Source of the DNA: Lineus longissimus
Taxonomy: Eukaryota; Nemertea; Pilidiophora; Heteronemertea; Lineidae
Reading direction: 5' to 3'
DNA length: 64,000 bases
Assembly (NCBI RefSeq): GCF_910592395.1
Contig: NC_088308.1
Location: forward strand, 24,259,501-24,323,500
The position numbers and the translations under genes are program-made. Below are positions 38,997-50,271 of the stretch, one piece after another; the first letter of the stretch is position 1, and each line of letters begins with the position of its first letter. A model generated the notes under the pieces. It did no database searches. It saw only the letters and a program-made list of their open reading frames with translations, and was not told the origin of the DNA.

Positions 38997-40308
38997 AGAG
39001 GAATACTGAACTAATTACAGCGGTTAATTAAAACTTATAAGCCTTTCACGCAGACAGGCTAATATCTAAAGGAAAGTATCGTAATGGTGCGTACGTTAGG
39101 TGTAACATTGCATGGTTTTTTTTGCCGCTGCCTTAGACGTATCATATTAACAGCCTGACCTAGTTTTCGTTTGTAGTGTGATGTCAAGAAATAAGACTAA
39201 GCGAAAATTAAGGTTTCCAAGACACACTAGTTTTAACGCGAGAAGGTTCTCATGACCAACAAGAACATATACAATCTCAAGCTCGTCATGAAACTACAGG
39301 ACTTGTTGACCTTCAATCGCAGTATTACTTTCCATAGGAAGTTAGAAATTCCTAAAATTTGAATTGAATCGATTTGTAATATTGAATATTGGTCAACTAA
39401 TCCCTCTCTGCTGTCGGCGCTGAGTAATTCGAAAATCGACCGTTAGTCGTACCGGTTATAAGATTTTGATCTTTAGAATGGGTGTAATTTGTCTAATGCA
39501 TTTTGGTTAAAGTTTTGGGCATATTGCTACATCGAAAATTGCTATGGTTCCATTATGAAATTCAGTTACTTTTCAAACCGATTTCTCTCAGTATTATATC
39601 GTTTGCTGTTTATATATGACGCTGATGCACTATTACTAGTATTTTGAGAACGATTTGTGTTGCCTCCTTCACCATGTTTACGGGTAAAAATCGGGAAGAC
39701 CCTTTGAGAAGACAAGGTTTTTGCCTCTAAAAAGGCCAAATTTTGGTTCCCAAATTAGGTGTGACGACCGGGTGGACATCTATCTATTCTAATGGCCCCG
39801 GTTAGTGAAGCTCCCTCCTGGGATAGCTTTTCAATCTTTATGAGACACTGAATACTTTTTAGTCGGTCTATTAGTCACTCCAACAAATGTGCCTGGCCGT
39901 AAGGCGACCCCGTACCCCCTGCAGACCACCAGTATTTCACCAATAATTACCATTTCAGCACGAATGCCTTCCCCAGTCCCCACCACTCGGGGTCCCAGGA
40001 GAGGGATAGAATATCCTATTGCATATCCTATTTTATTATTTTGAAGTGGAAAGCGACTATAGTTTTACCGACTCGAACAAGATTGTATGTCTCTAAATCT
40101 GTCCATGCATTTGCACAACGCACTCGTGGCCCTGTTGTTTGGTGAAGATTTTTTACTTATGGTGATGGTTTGAATGGGGTGGATATTACGCAAGTTTATG
40201 AACGGTACAATAAGCTGATGTATGGATGAGAGATTTGATACTTTGATAACATTTCAAATTCAACCGAAGGACAAAAATCTAGGAGGTAATCTTATCTAGA
40301 CAAACAAG

Positions 40309-40998
40309 ATGTTCCCGTTACGCAGTATCGCGTTAACTCGAAGAGTACGATGTACATGTATACAATTCGGTATTATTATGTCAAGAGCAAGTCCCCATAT
40401 TTCCGGCATTTTGTTTGGCGCCTTCTTGCTGTGTACATTGGTGTATATCATGCAGGCAATTCTCGTGCAACGGACGCCATATACTGGCAGAGAGAATATG
40501 CTTGATTATCATGTCTTCTATGGAGACTTCAACCTGCACGTATTTTCGCTTCATTATCTAATCCTCACCGATCATAGCCTCAAAGCAAGTGTCTGCCATT
40601 GGGGCAAATGCGTCATCACCTCATTGGAAAGATCCGCAAAATCCAATCTATAATTAACAAAATTGCCCAATGGCCTGGAAACATTGCTAGCATATTTTTT
40701 CATCGAGTGGCTTGTTGGTGTAATGGTAAAACAATGTACAACCCGAAACACGGTATTAGCTTCAGCATATATCCTGGTGAAATTGCTTTTTCTAATGACC
40801 TATTTTTTTAACTATTTTTTGCTGCCGGTTTGTATTTCTAGTCTGAGCCGAGGCAGGGTAATAGTCGGTTGTCGCTCAGAATCGGATACTACTGCAGTTG
40901 TTGAGATCGTTCGTAAGAGATGTTCTGATTGGTCCAAAATCGAAGCCACTTGCCTGGGCCAAAAAACAGCTCCTGAGGCGAAAAGTGTAAAGATTTAG
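40309..40998 (+). pseudogene. Stop-interrupted 690 bp frame, possible membrane-protein relic
   Basis: A single plus-strand frame starts at ATG 40309 and runs to a stop at 40996-40998, broken only by TAA at 40651-40653. The first part has a hydrophobic segment (about residues 32-52). The part after the stop has one or two more (about 118-165) and then a hydrophilic, charged tail ending in KSVKI. By rough hand estimate a 230-codon stretch with only one stop is somewhat longer than chance in 64 kb (roughly 1 in 15). No family is recognised. It could be a decayed gene, an exon pair, or coincidence. Confidence 0.2.
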
Positions 40999-42035
40999 CG
41001 ATCTCACAACATTGTGGGTCAAGATGAGGTACCGTATTGATAATTGCCTATCGAGATTATTATTATCATTAAGTACGGACGACTGTACACCTTGATGTCA
41101 GCCACACCCAGAACTTTTTTTTTAAATCCTAGATTAATCTCTCGATATATTTATTGATAGATCATCCGGATTGTCAACCGTTACCGCCAAGCCGGATAAT
41201 ATACTACATAAAACTTCGCTTGAGGAGGGAGTCAAACTATTAAAAAAGGCCATGACATGATGAAGAAAGATACTTCGTATAAAGAAACTTAATTGTTTTA
41301 AAAGTTTGCCATGACTGTTACAGTATTCATCATAACAAAAGTGACAGTTGTTTTTTTGCAAATAAGTTCCGTGTTCTGGTAACAAGCATTCTACATGCTT
41401 GCTAATTGAACATATTTGTTAAAAATTAATTTCGCCGACAATCTAGTGTATAAACAGTCAGTCGGGGCCAACACGAAAAAAACGTGATCGTTCCATTATC
41501 ACGCTTCATCCTGATTGCTTACATCAAATATGAAAAAGGCCAGGGCCCATTGTACTCACCGTACAGATAGTTGGTGGTTAGGAATTCATGCTGGTTAAGA
41601 AACATGCTGCATGTATAATATATAGGTCAAATCAAAATCGGTATGATGCCATTGTGATGTATCCTTGCTTGAAGTACTTACCACAAAATATTATCGAAAA
41701 CAGGTCGCTAATAAGTGAGATATTGAAGTTTTTACATTTTTAGATTTGGCCCCCTGGTGGTCAAGTCGAGAATCAGATCGGACCGAAAAGGAAGATTGGC
41801 AAAATGTAGTAATTTTCTTGATGGCTTTGAGAAATAAGAAAGAGGTGCCTGTGGGCGAGCTATCTGGGAGTACTTTGGGCATATTAAACAGACTTTTAAC
41901 TGGCAACATATAAAACTAAAGCTGATGGGGCTCACTAGGTGCAGCCATTTTTCCGTGTCCTAAATCTCCTATATTCATGAATGCATATCATAACAATTAT
42001 TATAGAAATGTTAACATCAAAATTGGGTTTCTGTA

Positions 42036-42047
42036 TGACAGCTGTCA
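42036..42047. promoter_or_regulatory. TGACAGCTGTCA palindrome, TALE-homeodomain type site
   Basis: This perfect 12 bp palindrome matches the known dimeric binding site of TALE homeodomain proteins (MEIS, PKNOX and TGIF group) and also contains the E-box CAGCTG. It is followed closely by a donor-like TAGGTAAGC (42052-42060). Occupancy is unknown. Confidence 0.35.
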
Positions 42048-42142
42048 AAAGTAGGTAAGCGCCCTGCCGTCATCCTAAGTGACACGGAGTAATCCTTAAA
42101 AGCAATTGACAGCGCATAGCGCTTACAGGAAATACTGTCTGA

Positions 42143-42203
42143 GGGGCTAAATGGCAGTGATGTATTGGAGTGCTTCCATAGTCGCGGATCGATTCCTTAG
42201 ACC
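42143..42203 (+). repeat. tRNA-like segment with A-box and B-box, probable decayed SINE
   Basis: ATGGCAGTGATG (42151-42162) resembles a polymerase III A-box, and GGATCGATTCC (42186-42196) differs from the B-box consensus GGTTCGANTCC at one position. Their spacing is close to that in tRNAs. The T-stem and acceptor stem do not pair, so this is not a functional tRNA. A degraded tRNA-derived SINE head is the best explanation. Confidence 0.4.
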
Positions 42204-43288
42204 GAGATGGCTTCCTTGATCGCCGGGAATGTCTCTCAGTCGAAGTGCTACTTTTGTACCGTACCCCCGGGGCTTTTTATGACTTCTTCAACGTGTTGCT
42301 CTTTCATGTTGCATTGCCAGTGCGCAAGGTCGCAGATGTCGGTGGAACGCAGGAACGTGACCATATCGTCTTTGCTTGCGCTGTTTGAATTTTTTTGCTT
42401 TTTGATTAATGGTATCATGGGGTTTGGGTTCTTTTTGCCGTGGTCCTATTTAGTGATTCAAGAATGGTCTTGAGCGCCTGACTCGCTGAACTATCACGCG
42501 TAGGGTTCCTTGAAATAGTGTGGTTTGCACTAATGTCGACTGTACTGCAACATCAGAAGCTACATTTGAATGAGTGGAGATGTTGGAATATTTGCAAATG
42601 ATGGTCAGTGCGCTTGATTTAATAGTACATAATATGTAATGCGTTGTATCTGCATGTTTCGTATGCTTCAAGTGCTTCGTTGTAAGTGCAGTGATCGTTT
42701 AATGGCAACGGCACTCTATTGCCTTGCTGAAAACGAATCCGTTGTACAACAAATCCAAATAAATTATGCGTCGTCTTTTTTAAAAATTCAAGACCGCTTG
42801 TTAATGTGAACCCGTCCGTTTATGGCACAAGATATGCTTTTTCGAGCCAATCAGTATATTGTTGTGCACACTACGGTTCCAATATAATGGTTTATCCTTA
42901 GCCGTGTACCGATCTTCTAGAGACAAGAGAAAAAAAGGGTTTGTTCAGGAAGATTTGTCGTTTTACAGGTCCCCTTGAAAAAAATGCTCATTGCAGTCGT
43001 TCAAGGCCGGATTACCTGTTGTGGGAAGCGGAACTGAGAGGATATTATAAAATGGATGGTCTATGTCCTGTATTATGTTCAGGTTGGGCTGGCTTCCTTC
43101 CACTCCAGTGGGTAAACACAAACCTATTGGCATTCTTGTTGTAATGTTTGCCTATCAGGGGAGGAGAGACTTTCCATATTGATAGCACGTGCGTTTCAAG
43201 CTATCTCCATTCATTGACCTTTTTGACTAAGTTAAAATTAATTTTTGAATATCAAATGTTGGTGTAAGAGTTAGCCTAAATTCGAATC

Positions 43289-43294
43289 CACAAT
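43289..43294. repeat. Target-site duplication, left copy
   Basis: CACAAT immediately precedes the left terminal inverted repeat and is repeated exactly just after the right one (43767-43772). Confidence 0.6.
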
Positions 43295-43766
43295 AGTAGT
43301 ATGTGGGTGACTATGGGACGATTTTGACCTAGTTTCATGTAACCTTGGAAGATATGAAAATTCATGTGTTTGACCTTGACATCGGTATAGGGGATATGTC
43401 CCTGACCTTGGTCGACATGAAAGTTTTTATGTGTCCATGACATTATTGAAGTGAATATAACCTTTTGCATGATCTAGTTCCACCATTTGTTGAAATGTAG
43501 CGTTTCAGTGAAGTTCGGATGACAAGGAGTTTGTAGGTGACCTTGGTGGCATTTTTCCACAATGAATTCATTTTACTTGTTGTTTTTTCATTTTACATGT
43601 CTGAAATTTCGAAATTGTGGCAAATCTTTCTGATTTCTTTCAAAAATTTGATTTGAAACATTGACTCTGAGGCAATCAGACGCGTTTTCAGATTTTTCAT
43701 ATGTTCCAAGGTCACATGAAACTAGGTCAAAAGGTCAATTTGTCCCATAGTCACCCACATACTACT
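43295..43766. mobile_element. 472 bp MITE with ~70 bp terminal inverted repeats
   Basis: The left repeat (43295-43361) and right repeat (43693-43766) are near-identical inverse copies. The outer 25 bp (AGTAGTATGTGGGTGACTAT, then GGGAC) match perfectly; inside that, a 7 bp indel and a few substitutions separate them. The flanks carry an exact 6 bp direct repeat, CACAAT, consistent with a target-site duplication. The interior has no open frame, so the element is non-autonomous. The superfamily is not clear from the termini. TGACCT-type nuclear-receptor half-sites occur at several places, and the right repeat holds a perfect DR2, listed separately. Confidence 0.85.
43707..43737 (+). promoter_or_regulatory. 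Nuclear-receptor sites in MITE right arm (CAAGGTCA and DR2)
   Basis: CAAGGTCA (43707-43714) fits the extended half-site bound by ERR and NR5A receptors. AGGTCA AA AGGTCA (43724-43737) is a perfect direct repeat with 2 bp spacing, a known retinoic-acid-receptor type arrangement. The left arm has lost one half-site through its 7 bp gap. Further TGACCTTG copies lie at about 43371, 43402 and 43541. Receptor binding is inferred. Confidence 0.4.
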
Positions 43767-43772
43767 CACAAT
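43767..43772. repeat. Target-site duplication, right copy
   Basis: CACAAT directly follows the right terminal inverted repeat and matches the left copy exactly. Confidence 0.6.
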
Positions 43773-44308
43773 AACCTTCAATAGCATCAATATCCCATGA
43801 TTACCAACAATATATTCTGAGTACATGTATAAGGCTAATTGTTCATTGTTGCCCTGTCAAATGCATGTAAGCATGAAACTAATAAACGTGTGATTGATTG
43901 ATCGCATCGAGTTTTTTATCAAACACTTGTTATCAATGTTGAAATAGTATCGGGTGCCAATCAAAATCTTTGGTTAACACACTGATTTGATATCAACAAA
44001 TTGAACGGAACCGCCTTAAATAATTGGTGCCACTAGTAATGATTGTTTGTTATAAGGTCATCATTAAGGATCAACTAACGAAAGCGTTCGATAGAAAGAT
44101 ATGTGGTGGGCATCTGTTCAGACACTTGAATATTGCTGATTGAGAGCTGGTCGATTTTAGCCCAAGCACAACAATCCAGAATGTTCTTGAATGGGAAAAT
44201 AATGATACTTTTTGATTGTGTTGCCAAGGTTATGTGACAAAAAGAAACAGTTTTCCAATGATCGATGGAGGTGTTTCTCGGAGGCTAAGATAACATGTAG
44301 TACGAGAT

Positions 44309-44670
44309 GTCCTCGTGAATACCGGTAGCCTATCCTTTCTGTACTATAAAAGTAGGACCATACATTTCGGAGGACCACAAAAGGGTACCAGTAGGACTAA
44401 GTAGGCCCTGGTCCCGTTTTTTTTGTGACGTGTCATGCACAATCTGCAAAGCGCCGCTTCCCATAACGCCCTGGAACATTTACAAAACATTAGAAATACC
44501 CGCTGGTGTGGCTTACAGATCTTCAGTCAATGACTGTGACGACCAGTGCATACAATAACATTTCAATAACATTGTTCGTGGAGTATAACTAACCAATTAT
44601 AATACATGCAATATATGGCACCCCAAGAGGCCTCTTCAAAATGGCACCCGATACCGGTATTCACGAGGAC
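44309..44670. repeat. 362 bp segment bounded by perfect 19 bp inverted repeats
   Basis: GTCCTCGTGAATACCGGTA (44309-44327) recurs exactly inverted at 44652-44670. Flanking and interior sequences are not complementary beyond this, and no clear target-site duplication is visible. By hand estimate a 19 bp exact inverted match is improbable by chance in 64 kb. It may be a second small non-autonomous transposon or a relic of one. The interior has no coding signal. Confidence 0.6.
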
Positions 44671-47600
44671 GACCTGTATTTCTTACCGTGGGCATGGAAG
44701 CGTTTTCACTTTCTTGCCGTTAGGCATGACTCAAGGCCGTAAATGTGTACTGAAATTCGAGTACAAAATGTATTTCCTGCATCAACATGAGCACACCTAT
44801 TAATTCTCTCTTACGAGATCTATAAGTGTCCGATATTCGATTGAATGACGAGAAAGTTGATTATTTGATTGCACTCAATGTTTTGATATCATTCTCATCA
44901 GATCCAAAAGTGGATTAATTATTTTCTTTCTACTATTGGGAATTAAAACCTCTCAAGTTACCAATGTGATGCTGTGAACATTGTTATCTATTCACTCGGT
45001 CAGATATTGATCCAACGCTCGGAGTGCCATTGGTTTTCCTCGAAGACAATTATGCATTTTTATAAAATCGCGAGGAAAAAAGTGAGGATTGACCCCTCTT
45101 TTTTTACTCCCCTCATATATCAGGAAAAATATTATATGTAATTAGAGAATTGAAAGGTACACTGAAAATATTTACAGTCGCTGATTTCAGATTGCAGTGA
45201 ATATCACAAAACTGAATGTAAAATTTGCAAGAAATGTCCAAAACCACCGTTTTCACATTGATAAACTACCCTGAGGAAATTGCACCTGCAACATATCTGC
45301 GTAAAAATAACCGTACTTCCTTGCATGATCTTCTTTTCAGTCTACAGCTGTTGCTGGAACACATATGGTAACTGTGGGATGACACAACATTCAGGTCACA
45401 GCTCTTTTTGCGACGTAAGCTATATCCTATTCTCGTACAGTTTTGGATAGGATATTTTCTTTTTGTGTCGGAACCATCAACGTATTGCCAAGATTGTCTG
45501 AAGTACGCTTCCAAATCACTCCGTCGTTGTCGTGCACATTATATCCTTGTTGCACTAAAGAATAAATCCTACGTCGTCTTATTTCCAATCAATGTAATGC
45601 ATATGACTATCCAGGTTGGATGATTCTTTTTCTGCTGGGTTTTAGTTTCTTCTATTGTAGATTCTGGAGATGGTGATATACACAGGAGCGACAAAAGTTG
45701 CCCAATGACGATATATCTGAGCTTTTTCAATCAACGTGTCCGTCCATCTTGGCCATTGTCTTGGTCCGATGGAGGTATAGGCAGTTAGGTGTTCAGTCAT
45801 CAATCACTGTGGAGGCATACCATAATCTCATCTATCTAATTATTGTCGTGTTTCTACCGATCTCTCTTAATAAATCAAAAATGATTAACCAAATGTTCCT
45901 ATATATCCCTTGGAAGTTTTCGCATTATATTTCTTATATCACCCTAATTATGAAAAATTGTGATCGGGTTGTGTTACTGCACAACCACGTAACGAAAGAA
46001 GCGCTATTCTAGTGACATTGAAATAGAACCAACAACTACAGTATTGTTTTAAGTGAATGTCGTTGAAATAAGAGAAAACGATATTTTCATGTTCATAGTG
46101 ATGACATTTTATATCCTTTCCTTTAAGAGTGAGGTTTATCACATTTAGCGAAATGATACAGTGGATAAAACACGACGCTGCCATTACAATAACCGGAAAA
46201 CGAGTAGAACAATATACATGTCACAAATGTCATGCGAAATATGCATATGTTTATCTTATAATAGCAGTCCTAAGTCAATATTGTTGATTGTTACGAAGTC
46301 TCGACCTCCTCTACTCTGTTCTGATTCTCCAAACGATTGGTAATTCATATCGGCATATTGTTAAATTGAAAAATGTTCATGACTGATACGATATGATCAA
46401 ACTGACAACTAATGGGAACCCAAGGGACCCTCGAGGCGGTATAGAAAATGAGGCCAGTGTCGAATGTCTCTGGTCAGCTACGCTACGAGGCAACAATGAT
46501 TGTGAATTCCTGGAACTATCAACTATCTATGACAGTTACGAGGATAATCCAATATTATGAGAAACTTGTTTTTCAACTGCCGTATAGACATCATAAGAGC
46601 AATAAAACAGCAATTACACTTTCTTCCTAAAGCAGCAATATTTCTTGGAGCACCACATGTCCAGATATATACACACATTCTACATGTAGATCGCCGAATG
46701 TCGGCATGTACATGGATCGTTTATTTTGGTCAGTTCATGATACGATAATATGATCTGAAAACGTGGAATTACATAGCCTATACTGTATGATGCGTTGATA
46801 CAACACATTTTGCCAGCCGACCAGAGGCTTGACATTATACATGATAGTGGTACCGCTGTGCTATGACTATCTGCATTGTAAAATTTAATGTTTAAACCAT
46901 GAAACTTCGTAGGTGATATTTGTTTGCATGTGGCTGCACAATGATTCAAATATGCACGAAAAAAGTTAACGAGGGTAACATAAACTTGGCGAAGGTATTT
47001 TTTCGTCAGTTTGCGTTCATCAACGCAAAATAATGGGCGTTTTGAAAATTTCTAAATTAAACATTCAGAGTAACGGCTTAAAATACCGTCGATGAGTGTG
47101 AAAGTTAGCCAAGGACGAAATGCACCATATGCGATTAATGGCCCTAATGATGGTACAGGTAATATCCTAGTTTGAAAATGAGACCCGGGGGTGCACCTAC
47201 CGAGACAAAGATACGTTTTTATTTGAATATGTTATGTATACTAGAAAATGAAAACACCACGACCCTGAAGGGCAAGGTGTTTAGGAATGCTGGAGTTTGC
47301 ATATAATAGAGTTACAATGAGGCCAGGCTGCTGGTTTACGGCACAGTATGAGTATTCATGTACCTCATTTCGTTAGATCTGCATTGACCATTCATCTTGC
47401 CAATAATTTGGACAGTTTGGTCATGTGTTTCATCAGTGAGAGTGCAGTTTGCGCTTTCTTAATGCTGTTCGAAGAAAAAATCTTACCGAAAGAATCATTG
47501 CTATCTCAAGATCTTAAATCATATTAGATTGCTATTGTTACTCCCATTCTACAATCAGATTATCTTGGCTTTGGTATCACGGCACCTTTAAGACTACTTG

Positions 47601-49336
47601 CAATGTTTATGACCTTGGCATGCCCATAGGTTACTGCACGGCAACAAATATTTGTACAGACCGATGCCGAACTGTCTTGGATTTGAATTTTCAGAAAAAG
47701 ACCCAAACTCTCACTGCATGATACTCTTTGTGACACTTCAATAAAATATGAGAATGGTCATATTATTGAACCAGTTGATAATCTTTCAAATATTTAATCA
47801 TGCATTTTGCCGGCTAATATGTTGATATTTATTAGTACAAATAGAGATTTGACGGTTTGTTCCGATATTGTGAGATCTTAGGAGTCCCTTTCAGGACAAC
47901 CGAACAGAGTGAATCTCTGTCACGTCTCGATAAACGAGCACATGCAGTGCGCAACCCTTTGACGATTTTGGTGAATGGAAAGTGATATTGCCAAGTATTT
48001 CCGTTCATTCTCGACGGATTTACTGCGACGGGGTTGCTAAAGGTTTTTTTATTCATTCGTATCACCAGAAGACACATTCACAATTCAGTTGACTCTTGGT
48101 GCACTTTAGCTATTGTTCAATGGACCCAACCATCATTGCGGATAAATAGCAAACTGAAAAGGATTGAGAAGAAGTAGTGTTTGTTTTTGTACATTAAACC
48201 GTGGTAATAATCACCTTCTACGGAAATGAATCTTCGAGGTTTTATTCGATCCATCCCCGTCTAATGGAAATGGTGAAAAACCTTCAGCGATCATTATTGT
48301 AAAAACCCTACGTCAGAAATATTCCATGACATTAATCACCAGTCGTTCTCAAAAAGTTATGGTGTCTTGCAAAGCCAATGGTGTTAGATATTTCCAGTAT
48401 TTTGGGCAGTTGTTGGGTGTCTTCTGGCCACTGCTTGCTTTTGGGCAAATGAGGAAATAATCGTCTTCATCGTCAAGTCAGTATAAATTGTCAATTTTCC
48501 GTTGGGCTCAGTATATCATCAGTGTGTCTGTTCTAGCTCAAGCACGCACAACCTATGTTTGGTAGTGACTTCTTGACTGTACATGTAGTCTTTAGAATCA
48601 GATTCCCTTTGGGATCTCGAAGGCTTGTTCGATATCGCTTGGGCTTCATTGATATTTTTGTTCATGTGCCTTGCGACAGTGATCAACCCGAGAGTACAAT
48701 TTAGACCGTTAGTATGGTCATAACCTGTACTTCTGTGCAGCCTTAAATCGTACTCGTATTGCTGACGCCTGTCATATTGGCTCGTGTTAGTCCCTATGCA
48801 ATAAAGCGAGGACATGTTATTCTTCATTGTTGACAGAAGGGCCCTGGTGATTGATAAAGTGCTAATGTAATGTCCCCCGATAGCACCTCAAGCTACTAGA
48901 ACGCTAGTGGTATTGACTTTTTTCGCAGGGTCTACTTTGCAGAGGGTAATGAGGTTTTCTTTGTGTTTGAAGTGTTTTCTCTTTCAACCATTGGCTGAAA
49001 TCACTGGAGTACGATACGGTGTGATGAAGTGGTGTTTCTTTTTTTCTACCAAGAATATGAAACAATTTATCATTACCGTCTAAGCCGCCATGTATCAGAT
49101 ATGCATCTTCTAACTTATATGTATATGCATATGTTATGAATCTAATAGCGATAAGAATTGTTTAGAATTTATATTGGTTTGACAACAAATTACCTTGGAA
49201 TTTTTCATTAGGAAATCTCTTCCGAGTATAGAGGCATATCAAAGATATTACCCACCACCATAATTTGATCATCTGTACTCTGAAAATTAGAGGTGCTTCA
49301 AGGCACGCCTGGGGGTGTCATAGGTCGCCGCCCAGA
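44671..49336. other. Geneless stretch, nothing recognised
   Basis: No gene family is recognised. The minus-strand frame at 48519-48827 (102 codons) is hydrophilic and somewhat coding-like, as is 47832-48077, but neither has a known motif or clear splice borders. Confidence 0.4.
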
Positions 49337-49460
49337 GGGCACTCCGCACAGCACCCCAAAACAGGATGCTATTACAGCACTCCTTTCTAAAGGGTGCAAT
49401 GGGGTAGGGTGCTTTAGAAAAGGGGTGCTAGTTAATAGGGTGCTTTACCTCAGGGTGATA
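49337..49460. repeat. GGGTGC cluster with internal inverted repeat
   Basis: The word GGGTGC or GGGTGA occurs five times on the plus strand (about 49392-49459), often at 15-18 bp spacing. Inverted copies (GCACTCC, GCACCCC) precede them at about 49340, 49351 and 49377. AGCACTCCTTTCTAAAG (49376-49392) pairs with CTTTAGAAAAGGGGTGCT (49412-49429) to give a strong stem-loop. It looks like an inverted minisatellite or the end of a fold-back element. Confidence 0.65.
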
Positions 49461-50048
49461 TAATGGGAAGATGTGCTTTTAATATAGTTTCGGTGGCGTA
49501 GAACGATATGTTCGATCTCATTTGCTGGTTGATGCAACTAGTTCACAGTAGTCCCTTATTTACGTGAATTTGATGCAATAATATGAAATACGAGAAATGT
49601 TAAAAATCACTAAATTGAGGCTATTATCTGATCCCGGGCAATTCTATTTTTATATATGCCAACTGAGTTCTATAAATCACCTTTGGTGTGTTCCAGAACT
49701 CAAAAACAGTTTATACTTTCAGTTTCGCATTTTGCAGTTGTGACTGCATGTATGCCCCCATTCTTGCATCAAACGCTTACATACACACTGGGTACATATT
49801 TTCGAAACTATCCGGTTGATAAGGTTTGTTTAGTCATCATCCGGCTGACTGATGTTGTGCGTTGTTCCAATCTTTCCTAATTCATAATGACTGTTATCAG
49901 GGGAGGTTTTGTAAATCGTGCCCAGTAACTGTCTACTTTGAGTACCCTCAAAGCAGTACTTATTCCGACAGAAAGCATCAGCAATGTCAATATCCTTTCA
50001 CATGTTACTTGATATCGACAGCATTACAACATTTCCTACTTATCCCAG

Positions 50049-50143
50049 GTCTTCAAGAGTGCAGCAAACAAAAGGCTGTTGCAGTAGATGACATGTTTGT
50101 CAGAAGTGCTTTGACATTGCCGAGTAGAGAGGGATGTGAAGAG
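50049..50143 (+). other. Exon-like open segment, 95 nt, unrecognised
   Basis: A pyrimidine-rich 3' splice site (ATTTCCTACTTATCCCAG, ending 50048) and a consensus donor (GAG then GTGAGT at 50144) frame a 95 nt segment. Only one of the three frames is open; it encodes 31 residues starting LQECSKQKAVAVDDMFV and ending REGCEE, with coding-like composition. It would enter with two bases of a split codon and leave in phase 0. No family is recognised. It lies on the same strand as the recursive splice candidates and may be an internal exon of the same gene. Confidence 0.35.
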
Positions 50144-50257
50144 GTGAGTGTCGGGGGAACATTTCCTCTCTTTCTACAAATGATTTCCTAAAACTCTCAA
50201 ACGTAACGGCAAATAGGAAACAGGTGAGGTGATATGAAAACCAGGTCGGATGATGAT

Positions 50258-50271
50258 GGGGGGGGGGGGGG
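50258..50271. repeat. Poly-G tract
   Basis: Run of 14 G residues, preceded by GATGAT steps. It could form G-rich secondary structure and is prone to length change. Confidence 0.9.

Larger units (their letters stand above)
35422..40308. other. Geneless stretch with one weak exon candidate
   Basis: No family is recognised. It contains the weak coding candidate at 36300-36629 and the paired homeodomain sites at 38971-38996. A 124-codon frame at 37375-37749 is preceded by an acceptor-like TTTACAG but begins at GTG and is unrecognised. Confidence 0.4.
40999..43288. other. Geneless stretch with short regulatory-like motifs
   Basis: No gene is recognised. It contains the TALE-type palindrome (42036-42047) and a tRNA-like segment (42143-42203). 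Confidence 0.4.

Noticed and set aside
48600-48622. ATTCCC-TTT-GGGAT, resembling an EBF/COE site
   Set aside because: The spacer is three bases rather than the two required by the consensus.
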